A stretch of DNA of 64,000 bases from positions 1-64,000 of the forward strand of contig NZ_JAVFJJ010000018.1 of assembly GCF_030908245.1 (NCBI RefSeq). The letters run 5' to 3'. This DNA is from Sinomonas sp. ASV322 (GTDB taxonomy: Bacteria > Actinomycetota > Actinomycetes > Actinomycetales > Micrococcaceae). Position 1 is the stretch's first letter, and every line of letters starts with the position of its first letter. The notes beneath the pieces were generated by a model. It had not been told where the DNA came from and did not search any database. It was given only the letters and a program-made list of their open reading frames with translations. Position numbers and translations under genes: made by a program. Of the stretch, positions 18,368 to 27,245 are shown one piece after another.

Positions 18368-19224
18368 TTCGCACGGCGAAGATAGCCGTCCCAATCCGCC
18401 GCGAACGCGTCCAGGGCCGCGCGATGCTTGGCGATGTACTCCTGGTCGTACGCCGTCTGAAGGGCAGCCCCGATCCCGACGAGATTTGTTGAGATCTTGC
18501 ACTGGACGTCCGCTACCGCCGCCGCGATCTCGGTCGAATCAGCCACCCCAACTCCTCGCCACCGTGGATCTCCGATAGCGGCACGCGGATCGTCATAGCC
18601 GAAGCCGCGGTCCTTCATGCAGGCCCGCCACGCGGCTACGGCCGTCACATACCGCGAATCCTGCGCGGGCACCTTGGGACCGCGGTCCGGAAGGAGCCCC
18701 TTTCCAGCAAACGCCCCCCAAAAATGACCCCCGAGGGCAGATTCCCCCTCCTTGAAGCACGATTCAGTGGTATCTGGAGTGCCGCCCTGCGGAGGTTGGA
18801 AGAACATACCTCCGGGCACGTCGGGAGGCCCCTTGTATCCAAGGGCGGGCGCACGCTGGACATCGAAGAACCCCCAAAGCTCCGAGCGCACAACGCGGTC
18901 CGCGATCTCGCCGCGGAGACCGGCCCGCAATTTTTCAGGCTCAGCGACCGTGATGGTCCCTTTCGCTCCATTTCTGGCGAAGCACGAATTCGCCGCCGCG
19001 GTGAACACCGCATAGAGCTGCTCGTATTGGTCCGCCGACGGGAGATACCGGTCGATCGGACGGGTGACCTGTTCCGGTCGCGACACCGTGAAAACTGTAC
19101 CCAGTGAGGGTTCCGCCGCGGCTACGGACTCATCGCGTGCCGGAGCGCAGGATGCACACCCGAACGCCAGACAGAGCACCACGATCCCAGCGAGCCAGGA
19201 GAAACCCAACGTTCGCACGTTCAA
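18364..19224 (-). CDS. putative lipoprotein of the exporter cassette
   Basis: I do not recognise this 286-residue protein. It has a signal sequence with a lipobox (CLAFGCASC, lipidated Cys near residue 23). The mature part is hydrophilic, with five further cysteines including SCFARNGAKG and AWRACMKDRGFGYDDP. The latter resembles a motif seen in small actinobacterial secreted lipoproteins. Its stop overlaps the adaptor start, so it is produced with the ABC exporter. A role as substrate receptor or immunity-like accessory on the outer face is possible but unproven. Confidence 0.7.
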   Translation of the reverse strand: MNVRTLGFSWLAGIVVLCLAFGCASCAPARDESVAAAEPSLGTVFTVSRPEQVTRPIDRYLPSADQYEQLYAVFTAAANSCFARNGAKGTITVAEPEKLRAGLRGEIADRVVRSELWGFFDVQRAPALGYKGPPDVPGGMFFQPPQGGTPDTTESCFKEGESALGGHFWGAFAGKGLLPDRGPKVPAQDSRYVTAVAAWRACMKDRGFGYDDPRAAIGDPRWRGVGVADSTEIAAAVADVQCKISTNLVGIGAALQTAYDQEYIAKHRAALDAFAADWDGYLRRAK

Positions 19225-19244
19225 CAGAGGATCTCGACGGCCGG

Positions 19245-19556
19245 TCAGTAGATAGCGACCAGGCCGACTGCCTGACGCGGAAAGGCAGCAGTCCTCCAGT
19301 GGTAGAACGTCTGCCAGCCTCCCGAGCTGAACTTGATGTACCCGGCATTGTTCCCCGCGGAGAGCCCCTGGACATCAGCAAGGTACACGTCTACGTAGCC
19401 CGCGTTGGCCCAGCAGGTGGTCTGTCCTGATTGGAGCCACAGGTATTCGTAGCTCGAGCAGTCGACCCGGTTGATTGCGTTCGCCGCGGCCGCGCTGGAA
19501 AGAACCAAGGCCGCGGCGACCCCTGCCGCAAGGAACGTTCTACTGACCTTTCGCAT
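19245..19556 (-). CDS. small secreted beta/gamma-crystallin-like protein
   Basis: The 103-residue product starts at ATG 19556 behind AAGGGGGAGTA. A clear signal peptide (MRKVSRTFLAAGVAAALVLS, cleavage after AANA at residue 27) leaves a mature domain of about 76 residues with two cysteines, C33 and C48. The segments TTCWANAGYVDVYLADVQGL and SAGNNAGYIKFSSGGW resemble actinobacterial beta/gamma-crystallin proteins such as the Streptomyces killer-toxin-like protein. That assignment comes from pattern memory, not a search. It lies 20 bp upstream of the lipoprotein-exporter cassette in the same direction, so it may be its cargo or a partner. Confidence 0.6.
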   Translation of the reverse strand: MRKVSRTFLAAGVAAALVLSSAAAANAINRVDCSSYEYLWLQSGQTTCWANAGYVDVYLADVQGLSAGNNAGYIKFSSGGWQTFYHWRTAAFPRQAVGLVAIY

Positions 19557-19758
19557 TACTCCCCCTTGTGAGCTCATGTCAGGCGCGTGAAGAGACGCGC
19601 ACTCTTGCACTGTAGCGCCAAGGGAAAGTACGGAGAGGCCGCAGGATCCGCGATCTCCGTGGTCCTTCAGGACGTCCGTCAGTACCCGCGGTCTGCCCTG
19701 ATTCCCGCCCTCGGATCTCCACTGAGGTTGCGAACACCCATAGGTCCGAAGCGCGATG

Positions 19759-20733
19759 CTACGCGAGCGCCGTCAGGCGTCCCGGCCGCGGGTCAGGCCG
19801 GGAATCGTGTCGTACCCGATACGTGAGCTGCTCGGTGCCCGCGGGCTCGTCGCCGTCGTCGGGGGCCACGTGCAGGAGCGTCTCACCGCCGCTGCGCGTG
19901 AGCACGAACGGGTTGCGCGTGATCGTGTGGCCCGCCGCGCTGAACGCCGGCACCGGCACCTCTGCCGCGAGTCGGCGCTCCACGAGGTCGACGACGGCGA
20001 TGCCCCCGAGCTCGAAGACGTCGCCCCGGGCGTCGGGCAGCTCGGCGACGCCCGCGGCGATGAGCCGCCCCGCGCCGTCGTACTGCGCATCCTGGAAGTC
20101 GACGAACGCGCTCGGGTTGCCCCATGCCTCGGGTTCGCGGCCGCCGTCCTTGACCGCCAGGCCGTCGAGGCGCCAGCGATAGAAGCGCCTCGAGCCCCAG
20201 CTCGCACCGTAGAGCTCGCCTGCGGTGGAATCCGCGGCAAGCCATGAGACATGGTCGGCGACGGTGAAACGCGCCGTCGGCTCGAGGGTGCCCAGGTCGA
20301 GCGTGTAGACGATGCTGCGGCTCTCGGCCCGGTACTCGGCCACCGGGACCCACAGGACTCCCCCGGCGACGTCGATCCCGCCCGGGTGATAGGCGTCGCC
20401 GTCGCCCACGGGAACGTCCGCGACGAGGGTGCCGTCTGGGTCGATGACGAGGACGTGCCCGCGGCCGCGGCCCTCCGTGCGCAGGGCTGGGTCGGCCGGG
20501 AAGGCCATATCCGGGCCTGACTCCGGCACCGGCACCGGGCGCTCGAAGAGCTCCACGGTCGAAAGGAAGATCCTCCCGCCCGAGAACGCCATACCCTGCG
20601 GATGGTGCGTCGGGAAGCGGAGCGGGAGCCGGCGCACAAGCTCGAAGCGCGTGCGCCGGCTCCACGTCTGAACCTCCGAGGACAGACTCCCGTCGCGCGG
20701 GGGCTCAGCCCACACCCAGTGCGTCCCGCGCAT
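19759..20733 (-). CDS. beta-propeller-like protein, DUF6454-type
   Basis: The 324-residue protein shows repeated beta-propeller-like blades (HPQGMAFSGGRIFLSTVELF, YHPGGIDVAGGVLWVPVAEY, HVSWLAADSTAGELYGASWG) and no signal peptide. It resembles the family annotated DUF6454, whose function is unknown. The first codon at 20733 overlaps the end of the GDPD-IMPase gene by 29 bp, so it is the last gene of the importer operon. It may act on, or sense, the same phosphodiester substrate; this is inference only. A later internal start is possible. Confidence 0.65.
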   Translation of the reverse strand: MRGTHWVWAEPPRDGSLSSEVQTWSRRTRFELVRRLPLRFPTHHPQGMAFSGGRIFLSTVELFERPVPVPESGPDMAFPADPALRTEGRGRGHVLVIDPDGTLVADVPVGDGDAYHPGGIDVAGGVLWVPVAEYRAESRSIVYTLDLGTLEPTARFTVADHVSWLAADSTAGELYGASWGSRRFYRWRLDGLAVKDGGREPEAWGNPSAFVDFQDAQYDGAGRLIAAGVAELPDARGDVFELGGIAVVDLVERRLAAEVPVPAFSAAGHTITRNPFVLTRSGGETLLHVAPDDGDEPAGTEQLTYRVRHDSRPDPRPGRLTALA

Positions 20734-22339
20734 CGCCCTGCGCAGCGCCTCGCGCCGCCGACCACACCTCGTACAGCTCGGCCGCGGCCTCGGGCCGCGC
20801 CGCGAGGATCCCGCCGTCGGGCCACAGCGTCGCGTTCCCCGCGTCGTCGAGCAGGACGCCGCCCGCCTCGCGCACGATGAGGACGGCCGCGAGGTGATCG
20901 ATCGGGCTGAAGCGCTCGATCACGCTGCCCGCGCCGCGTCCGGCTGCGACCCCCGCGAGGGTGAGCGTGCTCGACCCCATGATCCGCATCGTGCAGAAGA
21001 GCCCGCGCAGCCCCTCGACGAACGCGTCGAGGCCGGGCCACGGCTCGTACGCCAGGAGCTCCGTGCCGACGACGGTGCCCGTGATGCCGTCGGGCACATC
21101 GCCGGCCCCGGCCCGGAGGTCAAGGCGCCGCCCGTCGACCTCCGCCCCGAGGCCCGCGACCGCCGCGAACACCTGCCCGCGCCACACATCGCCGACGACG
21201 GCGACGAACGGCTCGCGGTCCACAGCAAGGGCGAGGGAGAACGCCGTCCACGGCACGCCGTTCGCGAGGTTCGCCGTGCCGTCCACAGGATCGACGTACC
21301 ACGTCGGGACGCCCGGCCGCGCGGCGCCGCCCAGCTCCTCCCCCACCACAAGATGACCGGGGAAGCGCTCGGCGATGACCTCGCGGACGCGACGCTCGAC
21401 GGCGAGGTCCACGGCCGTGACGTGATCGGCCGCGTGCGCCTTCGCGCCAACGATTCCGATCTCCGCGCCGCGCGTGTACTCGACCGCCCAATGGGCGAGC
21501 TCGTGGGCGACGACGATGGCCGCTGCGAGCTCGTCGCTCGCGATCCGCGCCGGCCGAGGTGCGGCCGACCACGCGTCCGGGCCCTCGGCCACGACCCTGC
21601 GCAGGGCGCTCAGGCGGTTCGTCGTCACGGCGTCCGCGCCGAGGGCGAGGACCCAGCGCATGGCGTCCTCGTCGTCGACCGTCCAGCACGCGACGCGGAG
21701 GCCCTCGGCGTGCGCCGCGTCGATGAGCTCGCGGCTCAGCACGGGGTACTCGGAGTTGACGACGTCGGGGCGCAGCTCCGCGAGGAGCCCGGCAGGCGGG
21801 AGGTCACGGCGGTTCCACGGGAGCCACACGCTCGCGTCGCCGTCGAGCGCACGCACCGTGCGCATCGCGTCGAGATCGCCGCACCACGCGACGCGGGCCG
21901 CAGGCCCGAAAGCGCGGACGACGGCGGCTGCGGGTTCCGCGCACTCCGGATCCTCGACGTCGATGAGCAGGGTCGATGGCGTTTCGGCCACGAGCGCGAG
22001 GGCGTCCGAGAGGAGCGGGATGCGCTCGGTTCCGCCGCCGAGGGCCGCGACCTCGGCCCACTCGATCTCCGAGACGAGCCGGTTGAGTCCCCACAGGCGC
22101 TCGAGCGTGCGGTCGTGGAGGAGCACGACGTGACCGTCCCGCGTGACGTGGACGTCGATCTCGACGAAGTCGGCGCCCGCCTCGATGGCGGCCTGCACGG
22201 CGTCGAGCGTGTTCTCGCGGAAGCGCTCGACGTCTCCACGGTGCGCCGTGAGCTGACGGTGCGCCGTGGCCAGAGGGCGAGCCGTCCTGGCGCCCTGATC
22301 GGACGCGGTGCCGGCGATCTCCGCGGGGGCCGTGTTCAC
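20705..22339 (-). CDS. fusion of glycerophosphodiester phosphodiesterase and inositol monophosphatase
   Basis: The 544-residue protein joins two enzymes. The N-terminal GDPD domain (about 28-265) keeps H33-R34, E42-N43-T44, E60 and D62 (EIDVHVTRDG) and H75, the metal and general-acid residues of the family. The C-terminal inositol-monophosphatase-like domain (about 270-540) has GEELG, VDPVDGTANL and SPIDHLAA, matching the family metal motifs except that the usual W of the WDxAA motif is replaced. The GTG start at 22339 overlaps the ATPase stop (GTGA). The product could split glycerophosphoinositol and remove the phosphate from the inositol phosphate. No signal peptide is seen, so it acts in the cytosol after import. 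Confidence 0.85.
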   Translation of the reverse strand: MNTAPAEIAGTASDQGARTARPLATAHRQLTAHRGDVERFRENTLDAVQAAIEAGADFVEIDVHVTRDGHVVLLHDRTLERLWGLNRLVSEIEWAEVAALGGGTERIPLLSDALALVAETPSTLLIDVEDPECAEPAAAVVRAFGPAARVAWCGDLDAMRTVRALDGDASVWLPWNRRDLPPAGLLAELRPDVVNSEYPVLSRELIDAAHAEGLRVACWTVDDEDAMRWVLALGADAVTTNRLSALRRVVAEGPDAWSAAPRPARIASDELAAAIVVAHELAHWAVEYTRGAEIGIVGAKAHAADHVTAVDLAVERRVREVIAERFPGHLVVGEELGGAARPGVPTWYVDPVDGTANLANGVPWTAFSLALAVDREPFVAVVGDVWRGQVFAAVAGLGAEVDGRRLDLRAGAGDVPDGITGTVVGTELLAYEPWPGLDAFVEGLRGLFCTMRIMGSSTLTLAGVAAGRGAGSVIERFSPIDHLAAVLIVREAGGVLLDDAGNATLWPDGGILAARPEAAAELYEVWSAARGAAQGDARDALGVG

Positions 22340-23484
22340 GCGCTTCCCTTCCGGACGAGCTTGCCGTCCTCGAACTCGAGCCATTTCGCGATGTGCGCCC
22401 GGCCCCGGGCCCCGACCGCGGGCGGCGCACCGGTCGCGAAGCTGCGCAGCACGGCGTCCTCGCGGCGCACCGTGAGCTCGGCGAAATGGCCACGCGGGAC
22501 CACGCGCTCGACGGTCGCGGGGAGCCCGGCGTCCGCGGAGCTGCCAGAGTCGCCGTCCTCAACGAACGCCACGTCCTCCGGCCGGATCCCGAGCACCCCG
22601 CCGCCGGCTACGATCCGCCCCTCCTCGATGCGCCCTTCGACGCGGTTGAGGCTCCCGACGAACGTCGCGACGAACTCGGTCGCGGGGGCGCTGTACAGCT
22701 CGGCGGGGGTGCTGAACTGCTCGATCCGGCCCTGGTTCATGACGGCGATGCGGTCCGACATCGACATGGCCTCCTCCTGATCGTGCGTGACGATGAGGGT
22801 CGTGATGCCGAGGCGCTGCTGGATCTCGCGGATGTCCTCGCGGACCTTGACGCGCAGCTTCGCGTCGAGGTTGGACAGGGGCTCGTCGAGGAGCAGCAAC
22901 TGGGGCTCCTGCACGAGCGCGCGGGCGAGCGCCGTGCGCTGCTGCTCGCCGCCGGAGATGCGGGCGGGTCGCGAATCCTTGTGGTGCAGGAGGTTCACGA
23001 GGGCGAGGGCGGCGTCGACGCGTTCGGCGATCACGGCCTTGGACAGTCTTGGGCGATTGCGCAGCCTCAGCGGGAACGCGACGTTCTTCGCGACCGTCAT
23101 GTGCGGCCAGAGCGCATAGTTCTGGAACACCATCGCGCTGGGCCGCTGCTCGGGGCCGAGGTGCACGACCTCGCGGCCGCCCACCATGATCGAGCCCGAG
23201 TCCGGGGTAAGGAAGCCCGCGATCATGCGGAGCGTCGTCGTCTTGCCGCAGCCGGACGGGCCAAGCAGCGAGACGAGCTCGCCCGGACGGACGGCCATGT
23301 CGAGGCTGTCGATGATGGTCCGCCCGCCGAGGACCTTGGTCAGGCCCTTGATGTCGAGGCCGCCGGTGCGGGGCGCGCCGCCGGTGCGGGGCGCGCCGTC
23401 GGAGGCGGCGCCGTCGGACGCCGGGGCGGTAGCGCTGTCGGCGGCGTGCGACGCCGCGCGGGAGAGGGTGGGATTGCTGGTCAT
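22336..23484 (-). CDS. ABC importer ATP-binding protein, PotA/UgpC type
   Basis: The 382-residue ATPase has Walker A GPSGCGKTT, signature ISGGEQQRTALARAL, Walker B LLLLDEPLSNLDAKLR and a C-terminal TOBE-like regulatory region (about residues 270-370). The first 45 residues are an Ala/Gly-rich extension with the duplicated segment GAPRTGGAPRTGG, absent from typical homologues. It powers the two permeases upstream. It begins 7 bp after the second permease and overlaps the GDPD-IMPase gene. Confidence 0.88.
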   Translation of the reverse strand: MTSNPTLSRAASHAADSATAPASDGAASDGAPRTGGAPRTGGLDIKGLTKVLGGRTIIDSLDMAVRPGELVSLLGPSGCGKTTTLRMIAGFLTPDSGSIMVGGREVVHLGPEQRPSAMVFQNYALWPHMTVAKNVAFPLRLRNRPRLSKAVIAERVDAALALVNLLHHKDSRPARISGGEQQRTALARALVQEPQLLLLDEPLSNLDAKLRVKVREDIREIQQRLGITTLIVTHDQEEAMSMSDRIAVMNQGRIEQFSTPAELYSAPATEFVATFVGSLNRVEGRIEEGRIVAGGGVLGIRPEDVAFVEDGDSGSSADAGLPATVERVVPRGHFAELTVRREDAVLRSFATGAPPAVGARGRAHIAKWLEFEDGKLVRKGSA

Positions 23485-23491
23485 GGCGCCT

Positions 23492-24313
23492 CTACTTGAT
23501 CTGGAAGCCTTCGGCGAGCTGGCCGCCGACGATGTGCTTGTGCGCGGCGAGGAGCAGCGCGACGGAGGGGATGGCGAGCAGGATCGAGAACACCGCGGCC
23601 ACCTGGGTCGGATAGTTGAGCACGAGGCTGTACATCTGGGTCGGCATCGTCATGTAGTCCGGCGCGCCCACGAGATACGTGCCCTGCGCCTCGTCGAAGG
23701 ACGCGAGGAAGCTCATGATCGCGGCCACGAGGATGCCCGGGAGGGCCATGGGCAGCGTCACGCTGAAGAAGACCCGCAGCTTCGACGCCCCCGCGTCCCG
23801 GGCGGCCTCCTCGAGGCTCCGCGGCACGGCCGCGAACGCCGCGGCCGGGATCCACGTCATGAACACGACCGTCCCGAGCACATGCACGATGAGGATGCCG
23901 AGGATCGAGTTCATGAGGTTGAACGCGTAGAAGAGCGCCGCGAGGGAGACGAACAGGCCCATCTTCGGGAAGGCGTTCGCCGCGAAGAGCCCGATGAGGA
24001 AGAACCGTCGGCCGGGGAACTCGAACCGCGCGAACGCGTACGCTGCGGGGAGGCACACGAGCGCCGAGACGAGCACCGTGAGCGGCGCGAAGAACAGCGA
24101 GTTCTGCACCGCGATCCCGAGGCTCCGGTCGCGGAACACGACCTCCCACCAGTGGAGGGTCCAGCCGTCCGGGAGGAGGTTCGGGTACGTCCAGCTGTCC
24201 GCGAACGCGCGCACGGCAAGCCATGCAAGCGGCCCGATGATGAACACCGCGAGCGCGACGGCGAAGACCGCCGCGAGCGCGCGGGCGAGGACTTTTCGCG
24301 ATACGGCGGTCAT
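23492..24313 (-). CDS. ABC importer permease 2 (MalG/PhnV-like)
   Basis: This 273-residue membrane protein has about six transmembrane helices and the conserved EAA loop EEAARDAGASKLRVFFSVTL (about residues 170-190) that docks on the ATPase. Its ATG at 24313 overlaps the stop of permease 1 (ATGA). It resembles permeases of family-1 binding-protein systems for phosphonates, spermidine, iron or glycerol phosphodiesters; the substrate is best inferred from the enzymes in the operon. Confidence 0.85.
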   Translation of the reverse strand: MTAVSRKVLARALAAVFAVALAVFIIGPLAWLAVRAFADSWTYPNLLPDGWTLHWWEVVFRDRSLGIAVQNSLFFAPLTVLVSALVCLPAAYAFARFEFPGRRFFLIGLFAANAFPKMGLFVSLAALFYAFNLMNSILGILIVHVLGTVVFMTWIPAAAFAAVPRSLEEAARDAGASKLRVFFSVTLPMALPGILVAAIMSFLASFDEAQGTYLVGAPDYMTMPTQMYSLVLNYPTQVAAVFSILLAIPSVALLLAAHKHIVGGQLAEGFQIK

Positions 24314-25320
24314 CGGACGGCCTGCTTTCCGGCGTTTTCCTTGGCCGAGCGGAAGTTCGCCCACACGTACACCGCCGCGATCCCGGACGCGATCGCGAAC
24401 ACGACGAACGCCATGACCACGGCCTGCTGGGGCTGGTTGAACGCCGAGAAGTAGTTCGACATGTCGACGCCGAGCATGTTCGGCGAGTTCGGCCCCGTGA
24501 AGTACGGCACGGTGAACGAGCCGAGGATGCCGATGGCCGTGAACGTCGTCGCGATGACAATCGGGACCCCCGCCATGGGGATGACCACGGAGGCGACGAC
24601 CCTCGCGAAGGAGGCTCCGGCGTCGCGCGCCGCGTCGATCATGGCCCGCGGAACCGCTTGGAGGCCCGAGGTCACGAGGAGCGTCGCGAACGGGAGCGAC
24701 GTCCACACCGAGCCGATGATCACGGTGACCATCGTGAACGACCACACGGGGAAGTCGACGCCGAACTGCGCGGCGACGCTTCGGAGGAAGCCGTCCGCGG
24801 AGTAGAAGCCGAGGATCGCCCACGAGGCGATGACGACGGGGATGAAGAGCGGCACGACCGCGAGCGCGGACAGCGCCTTCGCGATGACCCCGTCCGCGAA
24901 CTTGAGATACAGGCCGATCGCCACGGCGAGGAGGACGACGACGGCGGTGCTCACGAGCGTCACGACGACAGTCACGATGAGGTCACCGAGGAAGCGCCGG
25001 TCCGCGAACATGTCGCCGTAGGCACCGAACGTCGGGAGGCCCTGGGCCTCGTGCACGTTCTGGCCGATGAGGGCGATCGTGTGGTTGAGGCCGCCTGTGA
25101 AGCCGAGACTGAAGCCGAACGCGAGCACGATCGGGACGCCGATGAAGAGCGCGATGATCAGGATCGGCGGGAGCGCCATGACGAACCCCCGGGCCTGTCC
25201 CGCGCGCGCCGAGCCTCCCGCAGGACGACGGCGGCCCGGCGCGTCAGGCTGCACCGGCCCCGAGGCCGCGGGAGCGGGGCGCGCAGGCGCCCCGCTCCCG
25301 GTGTGGAGGCCGGTCGTCAC
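24310..25320 (-). CDS. ABC importer permease 1 (PotB/PhnU-like)
   Basis: The 336-residue protein begins at a GTG (25320) that overlaps the binding-protein stop. A Pro/Ala-rich cytoplasmic tail of about 47 residues precedes the first helix (MALPPILIIALFIGVPIVLA). Five further helices and an EAA-type loop (DAARDAGASFARVVASVVIP) follow. It pairs with permease 2. A long continuation of the frame upstream of 25320 is antisense-like noise inside the binding-protein gene, not part of this protein. Confidence 0.85.
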   Translation of the reverse strand: MTTGLHTGSGAPARPAPAASGPVQPDAPGRRRPAGGSARAGQARGFVMALPPILIIALFIGVPIVLAFGFSLGFTGGLNHTIALIGQNVHEAQGLPTFGAYGDMFADRRFLGDLIVTVVVTLVSTAVVVLLAVAIGLYLKFADGVIAKALSALAVVPLFIPVVIASWAILGFYSADGFLRSVAAQFGVDFPVWSFTMVTVIIGSVWTSLPFATLLVTSGLQAVPRAMIDAARDAGASFARVVASVVIPMAGVPIVIATTFTAIGILGSFTVPYFTGPNSPNMLGVDMSNYFSAFNQPQQAVVMAFVVFAIASGIAAVYVWANFRSAKENAGKQAVR

Positions 25321-26471
25321 TGGCCCGGGACCTTCTGGTCCCACAGGTTGTTGATGTCCTTGGACATCTGGTCGAAGTACCCCTTGCGGAGGTTGTTCGT
25401 GTCCGCGTTCGCGAACTTCTCCTTGAGCTCGGCCGGGAGCTTGTCGAGCGAGATGGCCGGGTAGCCCGAGATGTCCTTGACGATCATCGCCTGCTGCGCG
25501 GGCTCGAGCACGAAGTTGGCGAGCTTGACCGCGGCGTCCATGTTCGGCGTGTTCGCCGGGATGCCGAGGTACGCGGCGCCGCCCGTGAACGAGGGGTTGG
25601 AGATCTGGACGGCCTTGACGGTCGACGGGATCGAGCCGTTCGCGACGCCGGTCGTGAACTGATCGGACCAGACCGGGGCCATCGAGATCTGCCCGCTCGC
25701 GAGGAGCGTGAGCGTCTGCTGGTTGCCGTTCGGGTAGACGCCCTTCTGGTACACGTACGGGGTGAGGCCCTTGAGCTCGGCGAAGCCCTGGTCCCACGTG
25801 GACTCGAGGTCCTTCTCGTAGCCGACAGTCATCTTCTGGCGCGCGTCCGCGGGAACGTACTTGTCGAGGACGGTCGCGACGAACGCGCCGCCCGAGCCGC
25901 CCGACTTGGGCGAGTTGTACGTGAACTTGCCCGGGTTCGCCTTGATCCAGGCGAGGAGCTCGTCGAGCGTCTTCGGCGGCGTGGCCACGGCCTTCGTGTC
26001 GTAGGCGAGCAGCACGGACGAGCCGCGGTACGGGATGCCGCCCGTTCCGCCGGCCTTCACGACGTCCGCCGGGACGCTTCCGAGGGCGGAGATCTTCGTC
26101 GCGTCGACCGCTGCGAGGAGGTTGGCGGCGGACGCCTTCGCGACGAATCCGCCGTCGACGAGGTCGAAATCGGGCGCCTTCTTCTGCTCGATCGAGCTCG
26201 AGAGCTTCGCGAGCGTCTGAGCGTCGTGCTCGCCGTGGAGGTCGATCGTGACCTGGACCTTGTAGCCGGGGTTGGCCTTCTCGAAGGCCGGGCCGAGGTC
26301 CTTCTCCCAGAGGTTCTGGATGTTGGTGTCGCCGCTGATGAAGACCTTGACGGTCTTGGCGCCGGTGTCTCCGGCGTTGGCGGCGGTCGTGCTGCTCTGG
26401 GCGCAACCCGTGAGCGCGAGGGCGGTCGCGGTCACAGCGGCGGCAGCCCCGAGGGCGAATCTGAGCTTCAT
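25317..26471 (-). CDS. family-1 extracellular solute-binding lipoprotein
   Basis: The 384-residue protein starts at ATG 26471 behind CAGGAGACCTCC. It has a lipoprotein signal with lipobox ALTGC (Cys near residue 23). The mature part has the family-1 fold (VKVFISGDTNIQNLWEKDLG, FVLEPAQQAMIVKDISGYPA). It delivers substrate to the two permeases of this operon. The set resembles importers of 2-aminoethylphosphonate, iron or glycerophosphodiesters; the downstream GDPD-IMPase fusion favours a glycerophosphodiester. The first gene of a six-gene coupled operon. Confidence 0.85.
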   Translation of the reverse strand: MKLRFALGAAAAVTATALALTGCAQSSTTAANAGDTGAKTVKVFISGDTNIQNLWEKDLGPAFEKANPGYKVQVTIDLHGEHDAQTLAKLSSSIEQKKAPDFDLVDGGFVAKASAANLLAAVDATKISALGSVPADVVKAGGTGGIPYRGSSVLLAYDTKAVATPPKTLDELLAWIKANPGKFTYNSPKSGGSGGAFVATVLDKYVPADARQKMTVGYEKDLESTWDQGFAELKGLTPYVYQKGVYPNGNQQTLTLLASGQISMAPVWSDQFTTGVANGSIPSTVKAVQISNPSFTGGAAYLGIPANTPNMDAAVKLANFVLEPAQQAMIVKDISGYPAISLDKLPAELKEKFANADTNNLRKGYFDQMSKDINNLWDQKVPGQ

Positions 26472-26565
26472 GGAGGTCTCCTGGTACGCGGGCAGGTTCT
26501 CTGCCTGGGACGTCTCTGGCGGCATGTGGCGCCTCGCTCCCCCGGGAATGACGCCGACATTCCAT

Positions 26566-26594
26566 CCCAAACCTTTGTCCTGACCACCTGTCAA
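26566..26594 (-). promoter_or_regulatory. candidate promoter of the importer/GDPD operon
   Basis: On the minus strand a perfect TTGACA lies at 26594-26589, about 120 bp upstream of the binding-protein start. The -10 seventeen bases further on is poor (TTTGGG), so this is only a candidate. Confidence 0.3.
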
Positions 26595-26762
26595 CGTCGA
26601 GGTTTCCGCCGGGTGAACGGACCCGGAAGCTTGCCATACGGACGGCTCACGGACTCAATCCCGCACCACGCGTCACTTCCCCGCCTAGACTGCCTCTCAT
26701 AAGTGGGGGTACTTCCGTGCACCCGCCAGCTTTGGCCCCACCGCGCCACGACAGAGGAGAAG

Positions 26763-27014
26763 ATGGCACAGCATTCGGCGCCCGACGCAGATTCCGAGCC
26801 GCATGAGGCGGGTCTCGAGGAGCTCGGCACCCTCGTGCTTCGCGTATGGAACGGACCCGAGCCGGAGGACGGTCCGCGAATTCGGGTCCTCACGTCCGAC
26901 GGCGCATGGGAACCGTCCGAGCTGACGCTCACCTCCGACCCCGCCGCGGCACTCGACATTGTGCGCTCGTGGCTCGCGGGTCGAACTGCAGACGCGGGCT
27001 CGAACGAGAACTAG
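26763..27014 (+). CDS. small acidic protein of unknown function
   Basis: An 83-residue hydrophilic protein starts at ATG 26763 behind AGAGGAGA. It is strongly acidic (DADSEPHEAGLEELG, GPEPEDGPRIRV), with no signal or membrane segment and no cysteine. I do not recognise it. It is divergent from the importer operon and 231 bp upstream of the SARP-like regulator. Confidence 0.55.
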   Translation: MAQHSAPDADSEPHEAGLEELGTLVLRVWNGPEPEDGPRIRVLTSDGAWEPSELTLTSDPAAALDIVRSWLAGRTADAGSNEN

Positions 27015-27116
27015 CCCGTGTGACGCCGCCCTGCGGTGACTGCCCCGTGTTACAGCCGCAGTCACAATCTCGGGAGTGCACTCGCGGTAAGCCCAAAGAT
27101 CTGGTCAAGTTGAGAA

Positions 27117-27133
27117 AATCCATTGACTGGATT
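27117..27133 (+). promoter_or_regulatory. perfect inverted repeat upstream of the SARP-like gene
   Basis: AATCCA-TTGAC-TGGATT is a perfect 6-5-6 palindrome 112 bp upstream of the regulator start. The centre contains a TTGACT that could be a -35 box, so a protein bound here could control the promoter. Confidence 0.5.
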
Positions 27134-27245
27134 ATCTCCCCATCGTCATGCTTGTAGACGTTCAGCTGGCGTGCATCTGCGGGGAGAATCGCTCACAAGA
27201 CGAATTTCCCGCGGGCTCTCGCTTCTCGATGGAGGGTCACCGCCC

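Noticed and set aside
19245-19556. Lactococcin 972-like bacteriocin
   Set aside because: The exporter context is similar, but the mature sequence has the C..C and GNN pattern of beta/gamma-crystallins rather than the lactococcin 972 pattern.
24310-26637. A single 775-residue fusion of the binding-protein region and permease
   Set aside because: The upstream part reads through the binding-protein gene in the wrong frame; the GTG at 25320 overlapping the binding-protein stop is the real start.
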